Notes under the pieces: model-generated
What the model was told of the DNA's origin: nothing
Seen by the model: only the letters and a program-made list of their open reading frames with translations
The model's database searches: none
Part shown: positions 18,095-27,284 of the stretch, piece by piece
How positions within the stretch are numbered: the first letter of the stretch is position 1
Layout: every line of letters starts with the position of its first letter
Translations under genes and position numbers: made by a program
From: Vulcanimicrobiota bacterium
GTDB taxonomy: Bacteria > Vulcanimicrobiota > Vulcanimicrobiia > Vulcanimicrobiales > Vulcanimicrobiaceae
Length of the DNA stretch: 64,000 nt
Assembly (NCBI GenBank): GCA_003168375.1
Contig: PMSI01000007.1
Coordinates: forward strand, 219,061-283,060
Direction of reading: 5' to 3'

Positions 18095-19494
18095 CGGTCG
18101 GCACACGCATAGCAGAGGTTGAAGCTCTTGTTCACGAGTGGAAAATCAGGGACGATGTTGCCGTCCATTGCCGCGGCGACGATCGGCCAGTTGCGATAGG
18201 AGGCGGAGATGACGTGCAGCCGGCTCAGGCGGCCTCGCTCGTCGACATGCACGGCGACCGTCTCTGCGCCGCGTGGTCCTTCGACGACGCCGATCGCAGC
18301 ACCGGGCCCGAGACGCAGCGTCTTGGGCGCGCTTGGCCGCGCGTCGCCAAGCTGCGCGAGCGCCTCGTCGATGACGCGAAACGAGGCGCGCAGCTCGTCG
18401 CGCTTGACGCAACAGCGCGCGAGCGCATCTCCGCTCGCGGCGGTGACGGCGGCGATGCGGAGTCGTCGATAGGCTCCATAGGGAGCAAACGCGCGGACGT
18501 CGATCTTCCCACCCGACGCACGGCTTGCCGGTCCGACCGCCCCGAAAGCGCGCCCCATCTTGCGTGAAACGATTCCGGCGCGTTCCCAGCGGGCAACGAC
18601 GGACGGATTGCCAAAGAGCGCCGCGAAATAGTGTTCGGCGGACCTCGACAGTGCACGAAGAGCGGCGCGCAGTTCCGACGGCTCGCGCAGCGTACTCGGT
18701 CCTACGCCACCCGGGACGATCGCGTCGAAAAGCAGCCGATGCCCGCTTGCGAGCCGGCACGCGCGCATGGCGCGTTCCTTGAGCGCCATCCCCCTGGCGA
18801 ATCCTGGTCCCCAGCCGGCTCCCGCGGCGCTGGCGGCCAAGTCCGCAAGGTGATTGTAGATGCGTTCGAGCTCCGCTACGACGAGCCGGGCGAGCTCGAC
18901 ACCAGGATCCATCTCGCTTTCGGCGAGGTGCTCGAGCGCTTGCGCATAGGCAAGCGACCGCGACGCGCTGCAGCCGCCGCAGATGCGCGCCACGCGGGCC
19001 GCCGCCTCGAGGACATCGGCCCCACAGAGGTGCTGCTCGACGCCGCGGTGCGAATAGGAAAGCTGTGCGTCGAGATGGACGACCGTTTCGCCGCCCGAGC
19101 TGAAGGTGAATCGTCCGGGTTCAATGATCCCCGCGTGTACCGGGCCGACGACCATGTGCATGAGCCCGCCACCCGTGGCCAGCAGAGCGTCCGGCATGCG
19201 GCCGTTCTGCCCCCGCAACGGGCGCGCATCGGGAAGATCGGCGAACTGCACGTTCCACTCGTCGCGCATTTCGCGCTCGTCCCACGAAAAAAGCGGAAAC
19301 GTCGTCGAGAATGCCGTTGCCGCTCGACCGTCAACGCGCGGGCGCTCGAGCGTAAAGCCCCCCCGCGCCCCGAGGAAAAGATAGTGCAGCGCATCTGAAG
19401 ACGCGTACGCGCCCAGCGGAACGCCGCTTTCACACTCGGCGCTCACGCGACGCTCGAATTCGCCCATTTCGATCTCGTGCAGCGATCCGCTCAC
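18091..19494 (-). CDS. hyfG: Hydrogenase-4-like large subunit (HyfG/NuoCD-like) with atypical NiFe motifs
   Basis: 467 residues: a short NuoC-like N-terminus then a NuoD-like catalytic part. The four cysteines that would bind NiFe(CN)2CO are present (C172/C175 in RICGGCSASRS, C461/C464 in NLCYACADR), but the surroundings differ from E. coli HycE/HyfG: the Ile after CG is Gly, the His after the second Cys is Arg, and the DP before the third Cys is NL. The protein ends on the Arg where HycE is cleaved by its maturation protease, so no C-terminal extension exists. GTG start overlapping the hyfF stop. Catalytic competence is uncertain. Confidence 0.85.
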   Translation of the reverse strand: MSGSLHEIEMGEFERRVSAECESGVPLGAYASSDALHYLFLGARGGFTLERPRVDGRAATAFSTTFPLFSWDEREMRDEWNVQFADLPDARPLRGQNGRMPDALLATGGGLMHMVVGPVHAGIIEPGRFTFSSGGETVVHLDAQLSYSHRGVEQHLCGADVLEAAARVARICGGCSASRSLAYAQALEHLAESEMDPGVELARLVVAELERIYNHLADLAASAAGAGWGPGFARGMALKERAMRACRLASGHRLLFDAIVPGGVGPSTLREPSELRAALRALSRSAEHYFAALFGNPSVVARWERAGIVSRKMGRAFGAVGPASRASGGKIDVRAFAPYGAYRRLRIAAVTAASGDALARCCVKRDELRASFRVIDEALAQLGDARPSAPKTLRLGPGAAIGVVEGPRGAETVAVHVDERGRLSRLHVISASYRNWPIVAAAMDGNIVPDFPLVNKSFNLCYACADR

Positions 19495-20957
19495 GGTGCA
19501 GACTCGAGCGTTGCGGCAATTCTCAGCAGCGACGTTCCGAGCGAGGTCCAGGGGACGACGGCGATGCCCAGAGCTCCGATCAGCGCGACGGCGATCGCGC
19601 CGCTAGCGACGGACGCGAGGCGTGCTGCGATCCGTTGCTCGACCGTCCGCGGTATCTCGAGGGCCGGCGAGCTCTCGATACCCTGCGCCTTCGCCGTACC
19701 GGATTCGATCTCGATCGCGTTGCGCGCTATCGCGGCAAAGGCCAGGGCTATGCCGGTGAGGCCCAGCCCCAAGGGAACCCATTGATGCGCCGCGATCCCG
19801 GCGAAAACCAAGAGCAGCTCGCTCACGAACAGTCCGAACGGCGGCATCCCGGAAAGCGCGACGAGCGCCGCGAGCAACAGCCGGCCCGAGCCGCCGCGCT
19901 GCCACAGGCCGCGCAATTTCCCCAGTGTCGTCGTGCTGAAGTCGCGCTGCACCATTCCGGCAGCGAAGAATGCGGCGGACTTCGCAAAAGCATGCCCGAC
20001 GACGTGCAGCAGAGCCGCTAGAAACCCGAGCGAGCCGCCGAAGCCCAGCGCCAGCGCCACGATACCCGCGTGCTCCACGGTCGAGTACGCGAGCATTCGC
20101 TTCAAGTCTCGCTGCACCAACATGAGAGCACCCGCGACGATCACCGATGCGGCGCCCAGCCACACCAGGATCTGGTGAAGCAGCGGGGAGACGCCCAGCG
20201 CCGCCCCAACCTCGAGCGTGCGCATGATGGCGTAGAGCGCGCACGAGACGAGGACTCCGGAGAGGAGCGCGCTGATCGGCGCCGGGGCCTTCGAATGCGC
20301 GTCGGGGAGCCATGCGTGCATTGGGAAAAGCCCCGCTTTGGTGGCGAACCCGACGAGCATCAGCACCGTTGCCAACTGCGCCAGTGATGGAGCGGCCGGC
20401 GTGGTATGGCCGGCGATCGCGGTCCACGATAGCGTCAGCCGCGGATCGATCCCGGCCGCGATCGCGACGTGCGCCAACGCGACGATCCCGAGCAGCGCGA
20501 AGCCGATCCCGACGCTACAGAGCACGAGATACTTCCAAGCAGCTTCCAGCGCGGCCGCCTCGCCGCTGAAGCCGACGAGGAAGGCCGTTGCGAGCGTGGT
20601 AGCCGAGATCCCCAGCCACAACGCCGCAAAGTTATCCGCGAGCACGACGAGCAGCATCGCACTCCAGAAAGCGCCGAGGAGAACGAAGTACACTGATTTG
20701 CGGGACCAGATCGCACGTCCGACCCCCCAGTCGGGCGTGAACGTTCCGGTCGAGAACACCGTGGCCAGGAAACCGAGCACGGAAACGATCGCGGTAAACG
20801 TGCCCGAAAGACCGTCGATCGTTCCAACGAGCGAAAGCGGCAGCACGGCTGCGATCGCGGCGAGGACGACACGCGCAAACCGCCGCGCCTCGCGATTCCG
20901 AAACACGATCGTCAGAATCGCCGACAAGAGCGGCGCGGCGATCACCCACGCCGTCAT
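19491..20957 (-). CDS. hyfF: Hydrogenase-4-like antiporter-type subunit (HyfF/HycQ-like)
   Basis: 488 residues, about 14 helices, of the Mrp-antiporter/NuoN-like proton-pumping family. Conserved features include the charged-residue helix KAGLFPMHAWLPDAHSKAPAPISALLSG region (GLFPMHAWLPDAHSKAP) and the Lys/His helix LKRMLAYSTVEHAG, which line the ion path. Start ATG overlaps the hyfE stop. In the complex it would couple redox chemistry at HyfG/HyfI to proton or sodium movement. Confidence 0.85.
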   Translation of the reverse strand: MTAWVIAAPLLSAILTIVFRNREARRFARVVLAAIAAVLPLSLVGTIDGLSGTFTAIVSVLGFLATVFSTGTFTPDWGVGRAIWSRKSVYFVLLGAFWSAMLLVVLADNFAALWLGISATTLATAFLVGFSGEAAALEAAWKYLVLCSVGIGFALLGIVALAHVAIAAGIDPRLTLSWTAIAGHTTPAAPSLAQLATVLMLVGFATKAGLFPMHAWLPDAHSKAPAPISALLSGVLVSCALYAIMRTLEVGAALGVSPLLHQILVWLGAASVIVAGALMLVQRDLKRMLAYSTVEHAGIVALALGFGGSLGFLAALLHVVGHAFAKSAAFFAAGMVQRDFSTTTLGKLRGLWQRGGSGRLLLAALVALSGMPPFGLFVSELLLVFAGIAAHQWVPLGLGLTGIALAFAAIARNAIEIESGTAKAQGIESSPALEIPRTVEQRIAARLASVASGAIAVALIGALGIAVVPWTSLGTSLLRIAATLESAP

Positions 20958-21559
20958 CCGCGCAGTCTCCGCAGGGATTCGACATCGAGCAGGGGATCGT
21001 GCACGACGATCGCGCGCACGAGGGCCAGGCCGATGACCGTTGCAACGAGGGCATCGAACGCCGTGCCGAGCTCGATCGGTTCCGGCAGACCCGGTGCTAA
21101 CATCGATGCCGCAAATCCGATCCCGATGCCGAGCACGAGTAAGCCGACCATGTGCGCCAGCAGGTTCCGATGGATGATGAGCATGCCGACTCCGCACAAG
21201 ACGACGAAAGCGACGAGGTCGGCCATCGGGACCGTTGCCACCGCCGGCAGACGCGTCACGACCTTGGCGAGCAGAGCGAACGCGATCACGATCAGAAGCC
21301 GGCCGGGAGCGGGAATCGAAGGCCGCAGATCTGCCGCAGCCGGGTTCGCGCGTACGAACAGCACGATTCCGAGGGGTGCGAGAACGACTTTGAGCACCGT
21401 CGCAACGGCGAACAGCGCAAAGGTTGCGGGTGAAGCGAGAGCGGCCGTAATACCGAGCGCGCCAACCACCGCGGAAAGAACGACGTAGGCGATCAAGACC
21501 TGGAACGTGCGACCGTTCACGAGCAAGATTGCACCGGCGACGAGGACGACAACTTCCAT
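20954..21559 (-). CDS. hyfE: Hydrogenase-4-like membrane subunit (HyfE/HycP-like)
   Basis: 201 residues with about six to seven hydrophobic helices; the NuoK-like part corresponds to the LLAHMVGLLVLGIGIGFA segment. This matches HyfE/HycP, the small membrane subunit between the antiporter-like proteins. The ATG lies two bases downstream of the hyfC stop. I start at MEVVVLVAG because the open frame upstream is only the hyfC gene read in a different frame. Confidence 0.8.
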   Translation of the reverse strand: MEVVVLVAGAILLVNGRTFQVLIAYVVLSAVVGALGITAALASPATFALFAVATVLKVVLAPLGIVLFVRANPAAADLRPSIPAPGRLLIVIAFALLAKVVTRLPAVATVPMADLVAFVVLCGVGMLIIHRNLLAHMVGLLVLGIGIGFAASMLAPGLPEPIELGTAFDALVATVIGLALVRAIVVHDPLLDVESLRRLRG

Positions 21560-21561
21560 CG

Positions 21562-22440
21562 TCACGCGAGCCCTCCCAGCACGCGCAGACCGATGCTCGC
21601 GACAGCGAAGATAAGCGCCGTGCCGAAGAGTTGCGGAACCTCGAAGAGCCGCAACTTCGCGAACAGCGTTTCGACGACGGTGACCGCTCCCATGAGGCCG
21701 AGGATCCACGGCAGGTGCCGCCAGCCCTCGGCGCCGCCCGGAAGCAGCATCGCCGCCAGCACGAGGAAGCACAGCTGACGGATGTAGCCGGCGTACTGCA
21801 GCATGGCGAGTTGCCATCCGGAGTATTCCAGCACCAGTCCCTCATGAATCATCGTGAGCTCGTAGTGCGTTTCTTGGTTGTCGACGGGAACGCGAGCGGT
21901 CTCGGCAAGGAGCACCAAGAAGAAAGCCGCGAACGCGAGCATTCCGGCGAGTCCGAACGGCACATCCGGCAAGACCGAAAGGTGCGTTCCGCGGCCTAAG
22001 GCGGCTCCTCCGAGGAGCGCGAGGAGCAGCGCAGGCTCGACGAGGCTGCCGAACGTCATCTCGCGGCTGGCTGCCATCCCGGCGAAGGAACTTCGCGTGT
22101 CGAGCGCAGCTAGCGCGAGAACGAAACGCCCCAGCCCCAAAAGAAAGGCCAGCGCGATGACGTCGACGATGCCGCCCATGGCATTCGGCGCGACGATCGG
22201 CAGCACCGAAGCGAAGGTAACGGCGACGCCGAGCACGATCCCCGGAGCGACCAGCGGCATCGGTGAGACGCCGTGCGGGAGCAGCGCCTCTTTGTTCAAG
22301 AGTTTCGCCAGATCGCGATACGGTTGCAGCGGAGACGGCCCGGGACGGCCTTGCAAGTTCGCGCGCAGCCGTTTCATCACGCCCTGTACCAACGGGGCGA
22401 GCGCGGCGATCGACAAGACCTGAGCGAGAAGCAGCATCAT
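21562..22440 (-). CDS. hyfC: Hydrogenase-4-like NuoH-type subunit (HyfC/HycD-like)
   Basis: 292 residues with about eight helices. Signature segments of the NuoH/HyfC/HycD family are visible: the LQGRPGPSPLQPYRDLAKLL loop, and the AETARVPVDNQETHYELTM region (ARVPVDNQETHYE) with acidic residues lining the quinone or ion channel. It anchors the hydrogenase module to the membrane arm. The start ATG overlaps the hyfB stop as ATGA; a second ATG follows immediately. Confidence 0.88.
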   Translation of the reverse strand: MMLLLAQVLSIAALAPLVQGVMKRLRANLQGRPGPSPLQPYRDLAKLLNKEALLPHGVSPMPLVAPGIVLGVAVTFASVLPIVAPNAMGGIVDVIALAFLLGLGRFVLALAALDTRSSFAGMAASREMTFGSLVEPALLLALLGGAALGRGTHLSVLPDVPFGLAGMLAFAAFFLVLLAETARVPVDNQETHYELTMIHEGLVLEYSGWQLAMLQYAGYIRQLCFLVLAAMLLPGGAEGWRHLPWILGLMGAVTVVETLFAKLRLFEVPQLFGTALIFAVASIGLRVLGGLA

Positions 22441-24305
22441 CGAGCGAGCCCAACGGCGACGATCAACGCGGCGAGAGCATACGCGAGGTACATTCGCAGA
22501 CTCCCGCTCTGCACCAGGCGGAACCGGCGCGCGAACCGCAGGATCACCGCCGCAAAGCGTCGCGCTCCTTCGTCGACGAGATAGCGGCTTTCGGTCCGAT
22601 ACGAGATCCGCTCCGGGAGCCATCGTGACGATCCCATCTCGTAACGCCGCTGACGCTCAGGCAGCAGCACGAAGGCGAAAACCGTGCGGAGCGGCTTGGA
22701 GAACGCGGTGGCCGTATATTGCGCCGCCGCGGAGACCGGCGATCCGCAGGTCCAGGTCGGCACGAAGCGTATGCTGCGCCGCGCCGCCATGACGACGCAG
22801 AGGAGAGCGCCGGCGAGCGGCAGCAGCGCCAGTGTCACCGGCAACACGGGCAGCGCCGGCGGAGGAAGCACGACCAGGCCGAGCGTTTTTCCGACGACGC
22901 CGGCTAATGGGCCGACCGCCAGCATGGGGACGACGCCGAGCACGATGCAGAGCCCGGCGAGAAGCGCGACTCCCGTCGTCGACGCGTCGAGCCGCTCGCG
23001 AACCGCGGGACGCGCATCGATACGTCGCGACGCACCGAGGAAAACGACTCCGAAGACCTTGACGAAACAGGCGGCGGCGAGCCCTCCGGTCAGCGCGAGC
23101 CCCGCGATCGCTGCGACGAAAACGAACGTCACCGTGAGGCCGCCGCCGGACAGGCCGCCGACGAGGCTCTGAAAGGTCAGCCACTCGGAGGCGAATCCGT
23201 TGAACGGCGGTAGACCGGTGATTGCGGCGCAACCGATGAGAAAGAACGGCGCGGTCCAAACGAGCTCGCCCCACAGACCACCCAGACGCTCGAGATCGAC
23301 CGTGCCCTCCACCTCGTTGACGGTACCGGCACCCAGGAACAGCAGTGCCTTGAACAACCCATGGTTGATCGTGTGGAACAGGGCCGCGACCAGCGCCAGT
23401 CCCGCGAGCGCGGAGCTCCCGGCGGATCGAGCCAGGAGGGCGACGCCGATACCGATCACGATGATGCCGACGTTCTCGACCGAGTGGTATGCGAGCAGCC
23501 GTTTGAGATCGTGATCGACGAGGGCGTACAGCACGCCGCCGACGGCGCTGACGGTGCCGATCGCGACGAGCGCAAGGCCCCACCAGGACGGCCCCGGGGC
23601 GGCGAGTTCCAGCGTGACCACGAGTAACCCGTACAGGGCGACCTTGAGCATCGCGCCCGAGAGCATGGCGGAGGCACTCGCCGGCGCAACCGGATGCGCA
23701 CGCGGCAACCAGAAGTGCAGCGGCATCAACCCCGCTTTGGAGCCGAAACCGAGCAGCGCGAAAACGAACACCGTGTCGCGCAATCCCGGCGAAAGGCGCG
23801 CCGCGTGCGCAGCGATTCCGGCAAATGACGTATCCCCGGCCGCCATCGCGAGGAGCGTGAGGGCGACGAGCACGCAAAGCGCACCCGTCTGCGCGACGAC
23901 CAGGTAGGTGAAGGTGGCGCGGCGGACGCCGCGGCGTTCGTGGTGCGCCGCGACCAAGAAGGCGGAGACCAGCGACATCGCTTCCCACGCGATGAAGAAG
24001 AGCGCGACGCTCCGCGCGACGAGAACCAAGAGCATCGCGGCCGTGAATAAAGCGATCAGCAGTGGCTCGCCCGGCGCGCCCCGGCGCATGCACCACAGGG
24101 CCACCGCCGTGGTGAGAATCGCCAGAAGCGCACAGAACGGCGCGCTCAACGGGGTGACGGCGAATCTCAGAGCTAGGGCCGGAACGGCGCCTTGGAACGT
24201 CGCAGCCGCGATCTCGGCACCGTGCGCACGAAAGCCGATCGCGGCGACCGCGGCCGCGAGAACCGCGACGACGCACATCGTAACGACGCCGACGCTGCGA
24301 AGCAT
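22437..24305 (-). CDS. hyfB: Hydrogenase-4-like antiporter-type subunit (HyfB/NuoL-like)
   Basis: About 622 residues with some 16 helices; first gene of the leftward operon. Family marks are GLMPLHFWLPRAHPVAPASA and the LKRLLAYHSVENVG helix, as in NuoL/HyfB proton-translocating subunits. I take the ATG at 24305 (MLRSVGVVTMCVV) because the 28 codons before it are glycine-rich and not membrane-like. The six-gene set lacks hyfA, hyfD and hyfH, as does, to my knowledge, the Mycobacterium hyc locus. Confidence 0.85.
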   Translation of the reverse strand: MLRSVGVVTMCVVAVLAAAVAAIGFRAHGAEIAAATFQGAVPALALRFAVTPLSAPFCALLAILTTAVALWCMRRGAPGEPLLIALFTAAMLLVLVARSVALFFIAWEAMSLVSAFLVAAHHERRGVRRATFTYLVVAQTGALCVLVALTLLAMAAGDTSFAGIAAHAARLSPGLRDTVFVFALLGFGSKAGLMPLHFWLPRAHPVAPASASAMLSGAMLKVALYGLLVVTLELAAPGPSWWGLALVAIGTVSAVGGVLYALVDHDLKRLLAYHSVENVGIIVIGIGVALLARSAGSSALAGLALVAALFHTINHGLFKALLFLGAGTVNEVEGTVDLERLGGLWGELVWTAPFFLIGCAAITGLPPFNGFASEWLTFQSLVGGLSGGGLTVTFVFVAAIAGLALTGGLAAACFVKVFGVVFLGASRRIDARPAVRERLDASTTGVALLAGLCIVLGVVPMLAVGPLAGVVGKTLGLVVLPPPALPVLPVTLALLPLAGALLCVVMAARRSIRFVPTWTCGSPVSAAAQYTATAFSKPLRTVFAFVLLPERQRRYEMGSSRWLPERISYRTESRYLVDEGARRFAAVILRFARRFRLVQSGSLRMYLAYALAALIVAVGLAR

Positions 24306-24419
24306 GACTGCGTCGTTAGCGGTTTCCGCGGCCGGCCCTCCGTGTGCTACGAGGTAGGGGTTTCCCCCACATCCTGCGTAACCGTTCAAGAGAGTTCAGA
24401 ATGGCGACACTGTGAAGAG

Positions 24420-25241
24420 ATGAGACGCAGCACCTTCGAGAAGGCCGGAGCAACGTTCTTTTATTCCGCGATCGCGGACTTCTTCTTCGTGAATACGTGG
24501 TACTCGCTCGTCAGCAAGCTCGATAAGAACGGCGAAGAGACGTTTCTCAACTACGGGTTTGCCGACCTCGACGGTGCCAAGATCGAGCTTGCTCCGGAAC
24601 TCGAGGTCCATCGGTATGCTGTTCAGCTCTACCACCACGTCGTGTCGAGGGCAGCCGTTCGAGGAAAAAACGTGCTCGAGATCGGCTGCGGCCGAGGCGG
24701 CGGGGCGTCGTACGTGGCTCAAACCCTGCAGCCGCGACGCTACGTCGGCCTCGACGTCAACAGGACCGCCATCGCCTTCGACCGGAGATTCTACCGGAAT
24801 CAAAAGAACCTGGAGTTCATCGCCGGCGACGCCCACGCGTTGCCTTTCGCCGACGGCGTCTTCGACGTGGCCGTCAACGTCGAGTCGTGCCACCACTATC
24901 GTGACTTGGACACGTTCTTGGCCGAAGTCCATCGCGTGCTCGTGCCGGGCGGCACCTTCCTGATGGCCTGTTTTCCCCGCAAGAACGAAATGTCGCTGCT
25001 GCGAGAGCCGCTTCGTCGGTCGCGCTTCGAGTGCGTCCTCGAGGAGGACATCACTTCGAACGTGATGCGTGCGCTCGAGACCGACAGCGCTCGGAGAGAA
25101 GCCGCGGTGCGCCGCCTCTGCCCAGCGCCCTTGCGGACGTTCGGGCGGGAATTCGCCGGTGTCCGGGATTCAGAGCTGTACGAATCGTTTGCGTCGGGGA
25201 AACGCCCCTACTTGAACTTCGTGCTTCAGAAGAGCACGTGA
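24420..25241 (+). CDS. SAM-dependent methyltransferase (mycobacterial glycolipid O-methyltransferase-like)
   Basis: 273-residue class I methyltransferase. The SAM-binding motif I is VLEIGCGRGGGASYVAQTL, followed by the acidic ribose-binding YVGLDVN, the FIAGDAHALPF loop and an HRVLVPGGTFLMA strand. The N-terminal region (FYSAIADFFFVN, FLNYGF, RYAVQLYHH) resembles the phenolic glycolipid and glycopeptidolipid O-methyltransferases of mycobacteria. Start is the ATG at 24420, closely preceded by GAAGAG. Divergent from hyfB. Possible substrate is a lipid or glycan hydroxyl, by similarity only. Confidence 0.82.
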   Translation: MRRSTFEKAGATFFYSAIADFFFVNTWYSLVSKLDKNGEETFLNYGFADLDGAKIELAPELEVHRYAVQLYHHVVSRAAVRGKNVLEIGCGRGGGASYVAQTLQPRRYVGLDVNRTAIAFDRRFYRNQKNLEFIAGDAHALPFADGVFDVAVNVESCHHYRDLDTFLAEVHRVLVPGGTFLMACFPRKNEMSLLREPLRRSRFECVLEEDITSNVMRALETDSARREAAVRRLCPAPLRTFGREFAGVRDSELYESFASGKRPYLNFVLQKST

Positions 25242-25254
25242 AACGCAGCGCTCC

Positions 25255-26064
25255 CTACCGGTAGAAGCCGCGTTCCCAGTTTCGTTGATTGTCCTTGCCC
25301 TCACGAATGAAAGGCGATCGCGCGGCGACTTGCAGAAGGACCCAGTTCACGACGTTCGCCGGAAACCTCAGCGGCCGCACGAAGTCGGCGAACAAGACGA
25401 CGCGCAGCTGGCCGCTCCGGTTCCAGGCTTCGTGCTCGTACGAGTCGTCGAAGATGAGCGCCTTGCCTTCATCCCAGTGGCAGACTCGCGATCCGACGCG
25501 GATCGCCACGTTATCGCTGGCGTCCGGGACGATGAGGCCGAGATGGAGCCGTAACAGCCCGTTATAGGGGCCGCGATGCGGTTCCAGGTGCTTCCCGGGT
25601 TCGAAGATTGAAAACATCGCCGTCGAGAGGCCCGGAATTTCTCGGAGGATGCGCCACGTTTGCGGACACTGCTCGATGTTGCGCTTTGCCCTGATGCCGA
25701 CTCCGAGCAGAAGGAACGACTTCCAACCACGGTCGCCCGTCACCAAGCCGACGTCCGGCAAGATATCCTGAAAGCACGGCAGCTCGTCCTTGCGCGTCAG
25801 GACACGATCGAGCTCGGCCCGAATCGTGCGCCAGTCGCGCTCGAGCCTCGGCACCCACGCAAAAGCCGCCGTGTCGAGCACCGCGTCGTTGGAGACTTTC
25901 GAACACGAGCGATTGAGCCGTTCGACGAAGGGCAGAATGCGAACGAGAAGACGAGACGTTAACGTCAGCTTGGTCTTCCCTTGCGAAAGCCATTGGTACT
26001 CGTCCATGCGGGACGCCACGTCTATTTGATCGATCACGCCCGCTTCGGGGCCCGACTCGACCAT
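25255..26064 (-). CDS. Aspartyl/asparaginyl beta-hydroxylase-family dioxygenase
   Basis: About 269 residues. The C-terminal half carries the Asp/Asn hydroxylase domain: GKHLEPHRGPYNGLLRLHLG with iron and 2-oxoglutarate ligands, FDDSYEHEAWN with the second iron His, and RVVLFADFVRP. Such non-heme iron enzymes hydroxylate Asp/Asn side chains, or fatty acyl or peptide substrates in bacteria. Cytoplasmic. I use the ATG at 26064; an upstream TTG would add 16 residues and overlap the next gene. Confidence 0.82.
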   Translation of the reverse strand: MVESGPEAGVIDQIDVASRMDEYQWLSQGKTKLTLTSRLLVRILPFVERLNRSCSKVSNDAVLDTAAFAWVPRLERDWRTIRAELDRVLTRKDELPCFQDILPDVGLVTGDRGWKSFLLLGVGIRAKRNIEQCPQTWRILREIPGLSTAMFSIFEPGKHLEPHRGPYNGLLRLHLGLIVPDASDNVAIRVGSRVCHWDEGKALIFDDSYEHEAWNRSGQLRVVLFADFVRPLRFPANVVNWVLLQVAARSPFIREGKDNQRNWERGFYR

Positions 26065-26086
26065 CCTTGAATGCGTTGCTGGTGTC

Positions 26087-26782
26087 TCAGCTGCATGCCC
26101 GTAGCGCGACAACGAGCAGCACCAGAGTCCCCGCGATTTGCGCGGTTCGTACCGCCGTTCGCCGGACCTTCATCGCGCTGGTTTCGTCGAGTGGCTGCTC
26201 GCTCCAAGATGAGGAGGCCTCACCATAAAGCCCGGGCGCCTTCGTCCAAACCGTACCGGCGTCGGTCACTTCGACTCCCGCGCCGGACGCGATGGCGCCG
26301 GCGATCTCGTCGAGAGGAAGTTGGGCCGCCGGACCCATGGTGTTGCTGAAGAGCCCGATCCGTTCACCACCACTGGTCACGATGGACAACGAATCTCGAA
26401 GGTTGATCAGGCCGAACGAGCGGAACGCCTCCTGCCGTCTCTCGACGGACCGGATCTGCCCGAGCGGAAGCGCGATCACGCGGAAGTGCGGTACGAGCAG
26501 CCAGCTGTGGCGTTGAGGCACCGTTGCATCGAGGCTCGTTCCCTTGATGCTGATTTGGGTCCGCACGACCCCGATCAGCCCAAACGTCATGAAGAGACCG
26601 AACCCGGCCATGATGACGCCGGTGATGCCGATGATGGCGTTACTGCTTGGATCGCTTCCACCAACCAGAAGCGGCAAGCTGAAGAGTACGGCGGCGACGG
26701 CGAACATGAATACGGCCGCGAACCCGAGCATGATCCGCATGCCGGGATCGAATCGCCACGTCCGATCTGGCGCAGACATCAA
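26087..26782 (-). CDS. Membrane protein with PH-like cytoplasmic region
   Basis: 231 residues. Two N-terminal hydrophobic hairpin helices (MLGFAAVFMFAVAAVLFSLPLL and an Ile/Gly-rich second helix), a soluble part of about 120 residues with alternating strands (ISIKGTSLDATVP, VIALPLGQIRSVERRQE, DSLSIVTSGGERIGLF) resembling a bacterial PH domain, and one C-terminal helix (IAGTLVLLVVALRA). No family name is certain. It is 23 bases upstream of the dioxygenase gene and may be co-transcribed. Confidence 0.65.
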   Translation of the reverse strand: MMSAPDRTWRFDPGMRIMLGFAAVFMFAVAAVLFSLPLLVGGSDPSSNAIIGITGVIMAGFGLFMTFGLIGVVRTQISIKGTSLDATVPQRHSWLLVPHFRVIALPLGQIRSVERRQEAFRSFGLINLRDSLSIVTSGGERIGLFSNTMGPAAQLPLDEIAGAIASGAGVEVTDAGTVWTKAPGLYGEASSSWSEQPLDETSAMKVRRTAVRTAQIAGTLVLLVVALRACS

Positions 26783-26813
26783 GGAATGCGCTCCGGTGCG
26801 AAGTGATGAACTG

Positions 26814-27002
26814 TCAGTGATCGATAAAGTTCGACGCTTCTTTCATCGTAGGGTCGAGCCGCAGATCTTCATGAGCATATTTGCGGTCTTCATGTCCGCC
26901 GGAGACCTCGACTCGCACGAGGACTTCGTGAGGGCGAACATCTTTAACGGTCCCTTCTTCCTTGGTTCCGTCAATGTAGACCCTATCGCCGGCCTTCAAC
27001 AT
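26814..27002 (-). CDS. Small KOW/SH3-like protein, 62 residues
   Basis: MLKAGDRVYIDGTKEEGTVK reads as a small SH3-like barrel (AGDRVYIDGTKEEGTVKDV), as in KOW or hypervirulence-type short proteins, followed by a charged tail. GGAGGGAAC stands four bases before the ATG at 27002, which decides the start. Soluble, likely cytoplasmic. Partner unknown. Confidence 0.65.
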   Translation of the reverse strand: MLKAGDRVYIDGTKEEGTVKDVRPHEVLVRVEVSGGHEDRKYAHEDLRLDPTMKEASNFIDH

Positions 27003-27126
27003 CGCTGTTCCCTCCAACCGAAGCTGCGCTAGCACAGTTCGCGTGCCGCCGGTACTGCGCTGTTCCTACGTAACCTCAACAGATTCACGCGGAAGGGGCA
27101 CGGGCCTTCTCCGTGGTCGGAATCTG

Positions 27127-27276
27127 ACCGAAGCGCAACTCGAGACCAAGATTACCGCTGCGCAAGCTTGCTATGAGACGTGGCGGCGGAACATCAGCAT
27201 CACGACGCGGCTCGTCGACACCGTCAGCACGCCGATGCTCCTCAAAGTCGTGCGCGCGCACAAGATCGACCCCAAG
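27127..27276 (+). pseudogene. Fused remnant of an aldehyde dehydrogenase and a zinc alcohol dehydrogenase gene
   Basis: Codons for TEAQLETKITAAQACYETWR match, codon by codon, the N-terminal region of the intact aldehyde dehydrogenase at the other end of this window (TDAQLETKIAAAQACYTTWR). They run directly into NISITTRLVDTVSTPMLLK and VVRAHKIDPKR, the C-terminal region of zinc-dependent alcohol dehydrogenases. A deletion between an ALDH gene and a neighbouring ADH gene would give this. No start or catalytic part remains, so it is a relic and not a working gene. Confidence 0.7.
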
Positions 27277-27284
27277 CGCCGAGT

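Noticed and set aside
18091..19494. HyfG as an Ehr-type protein without metal ligands
   Set aside because: All four cysteines are present, which Ehr large subunits lack.
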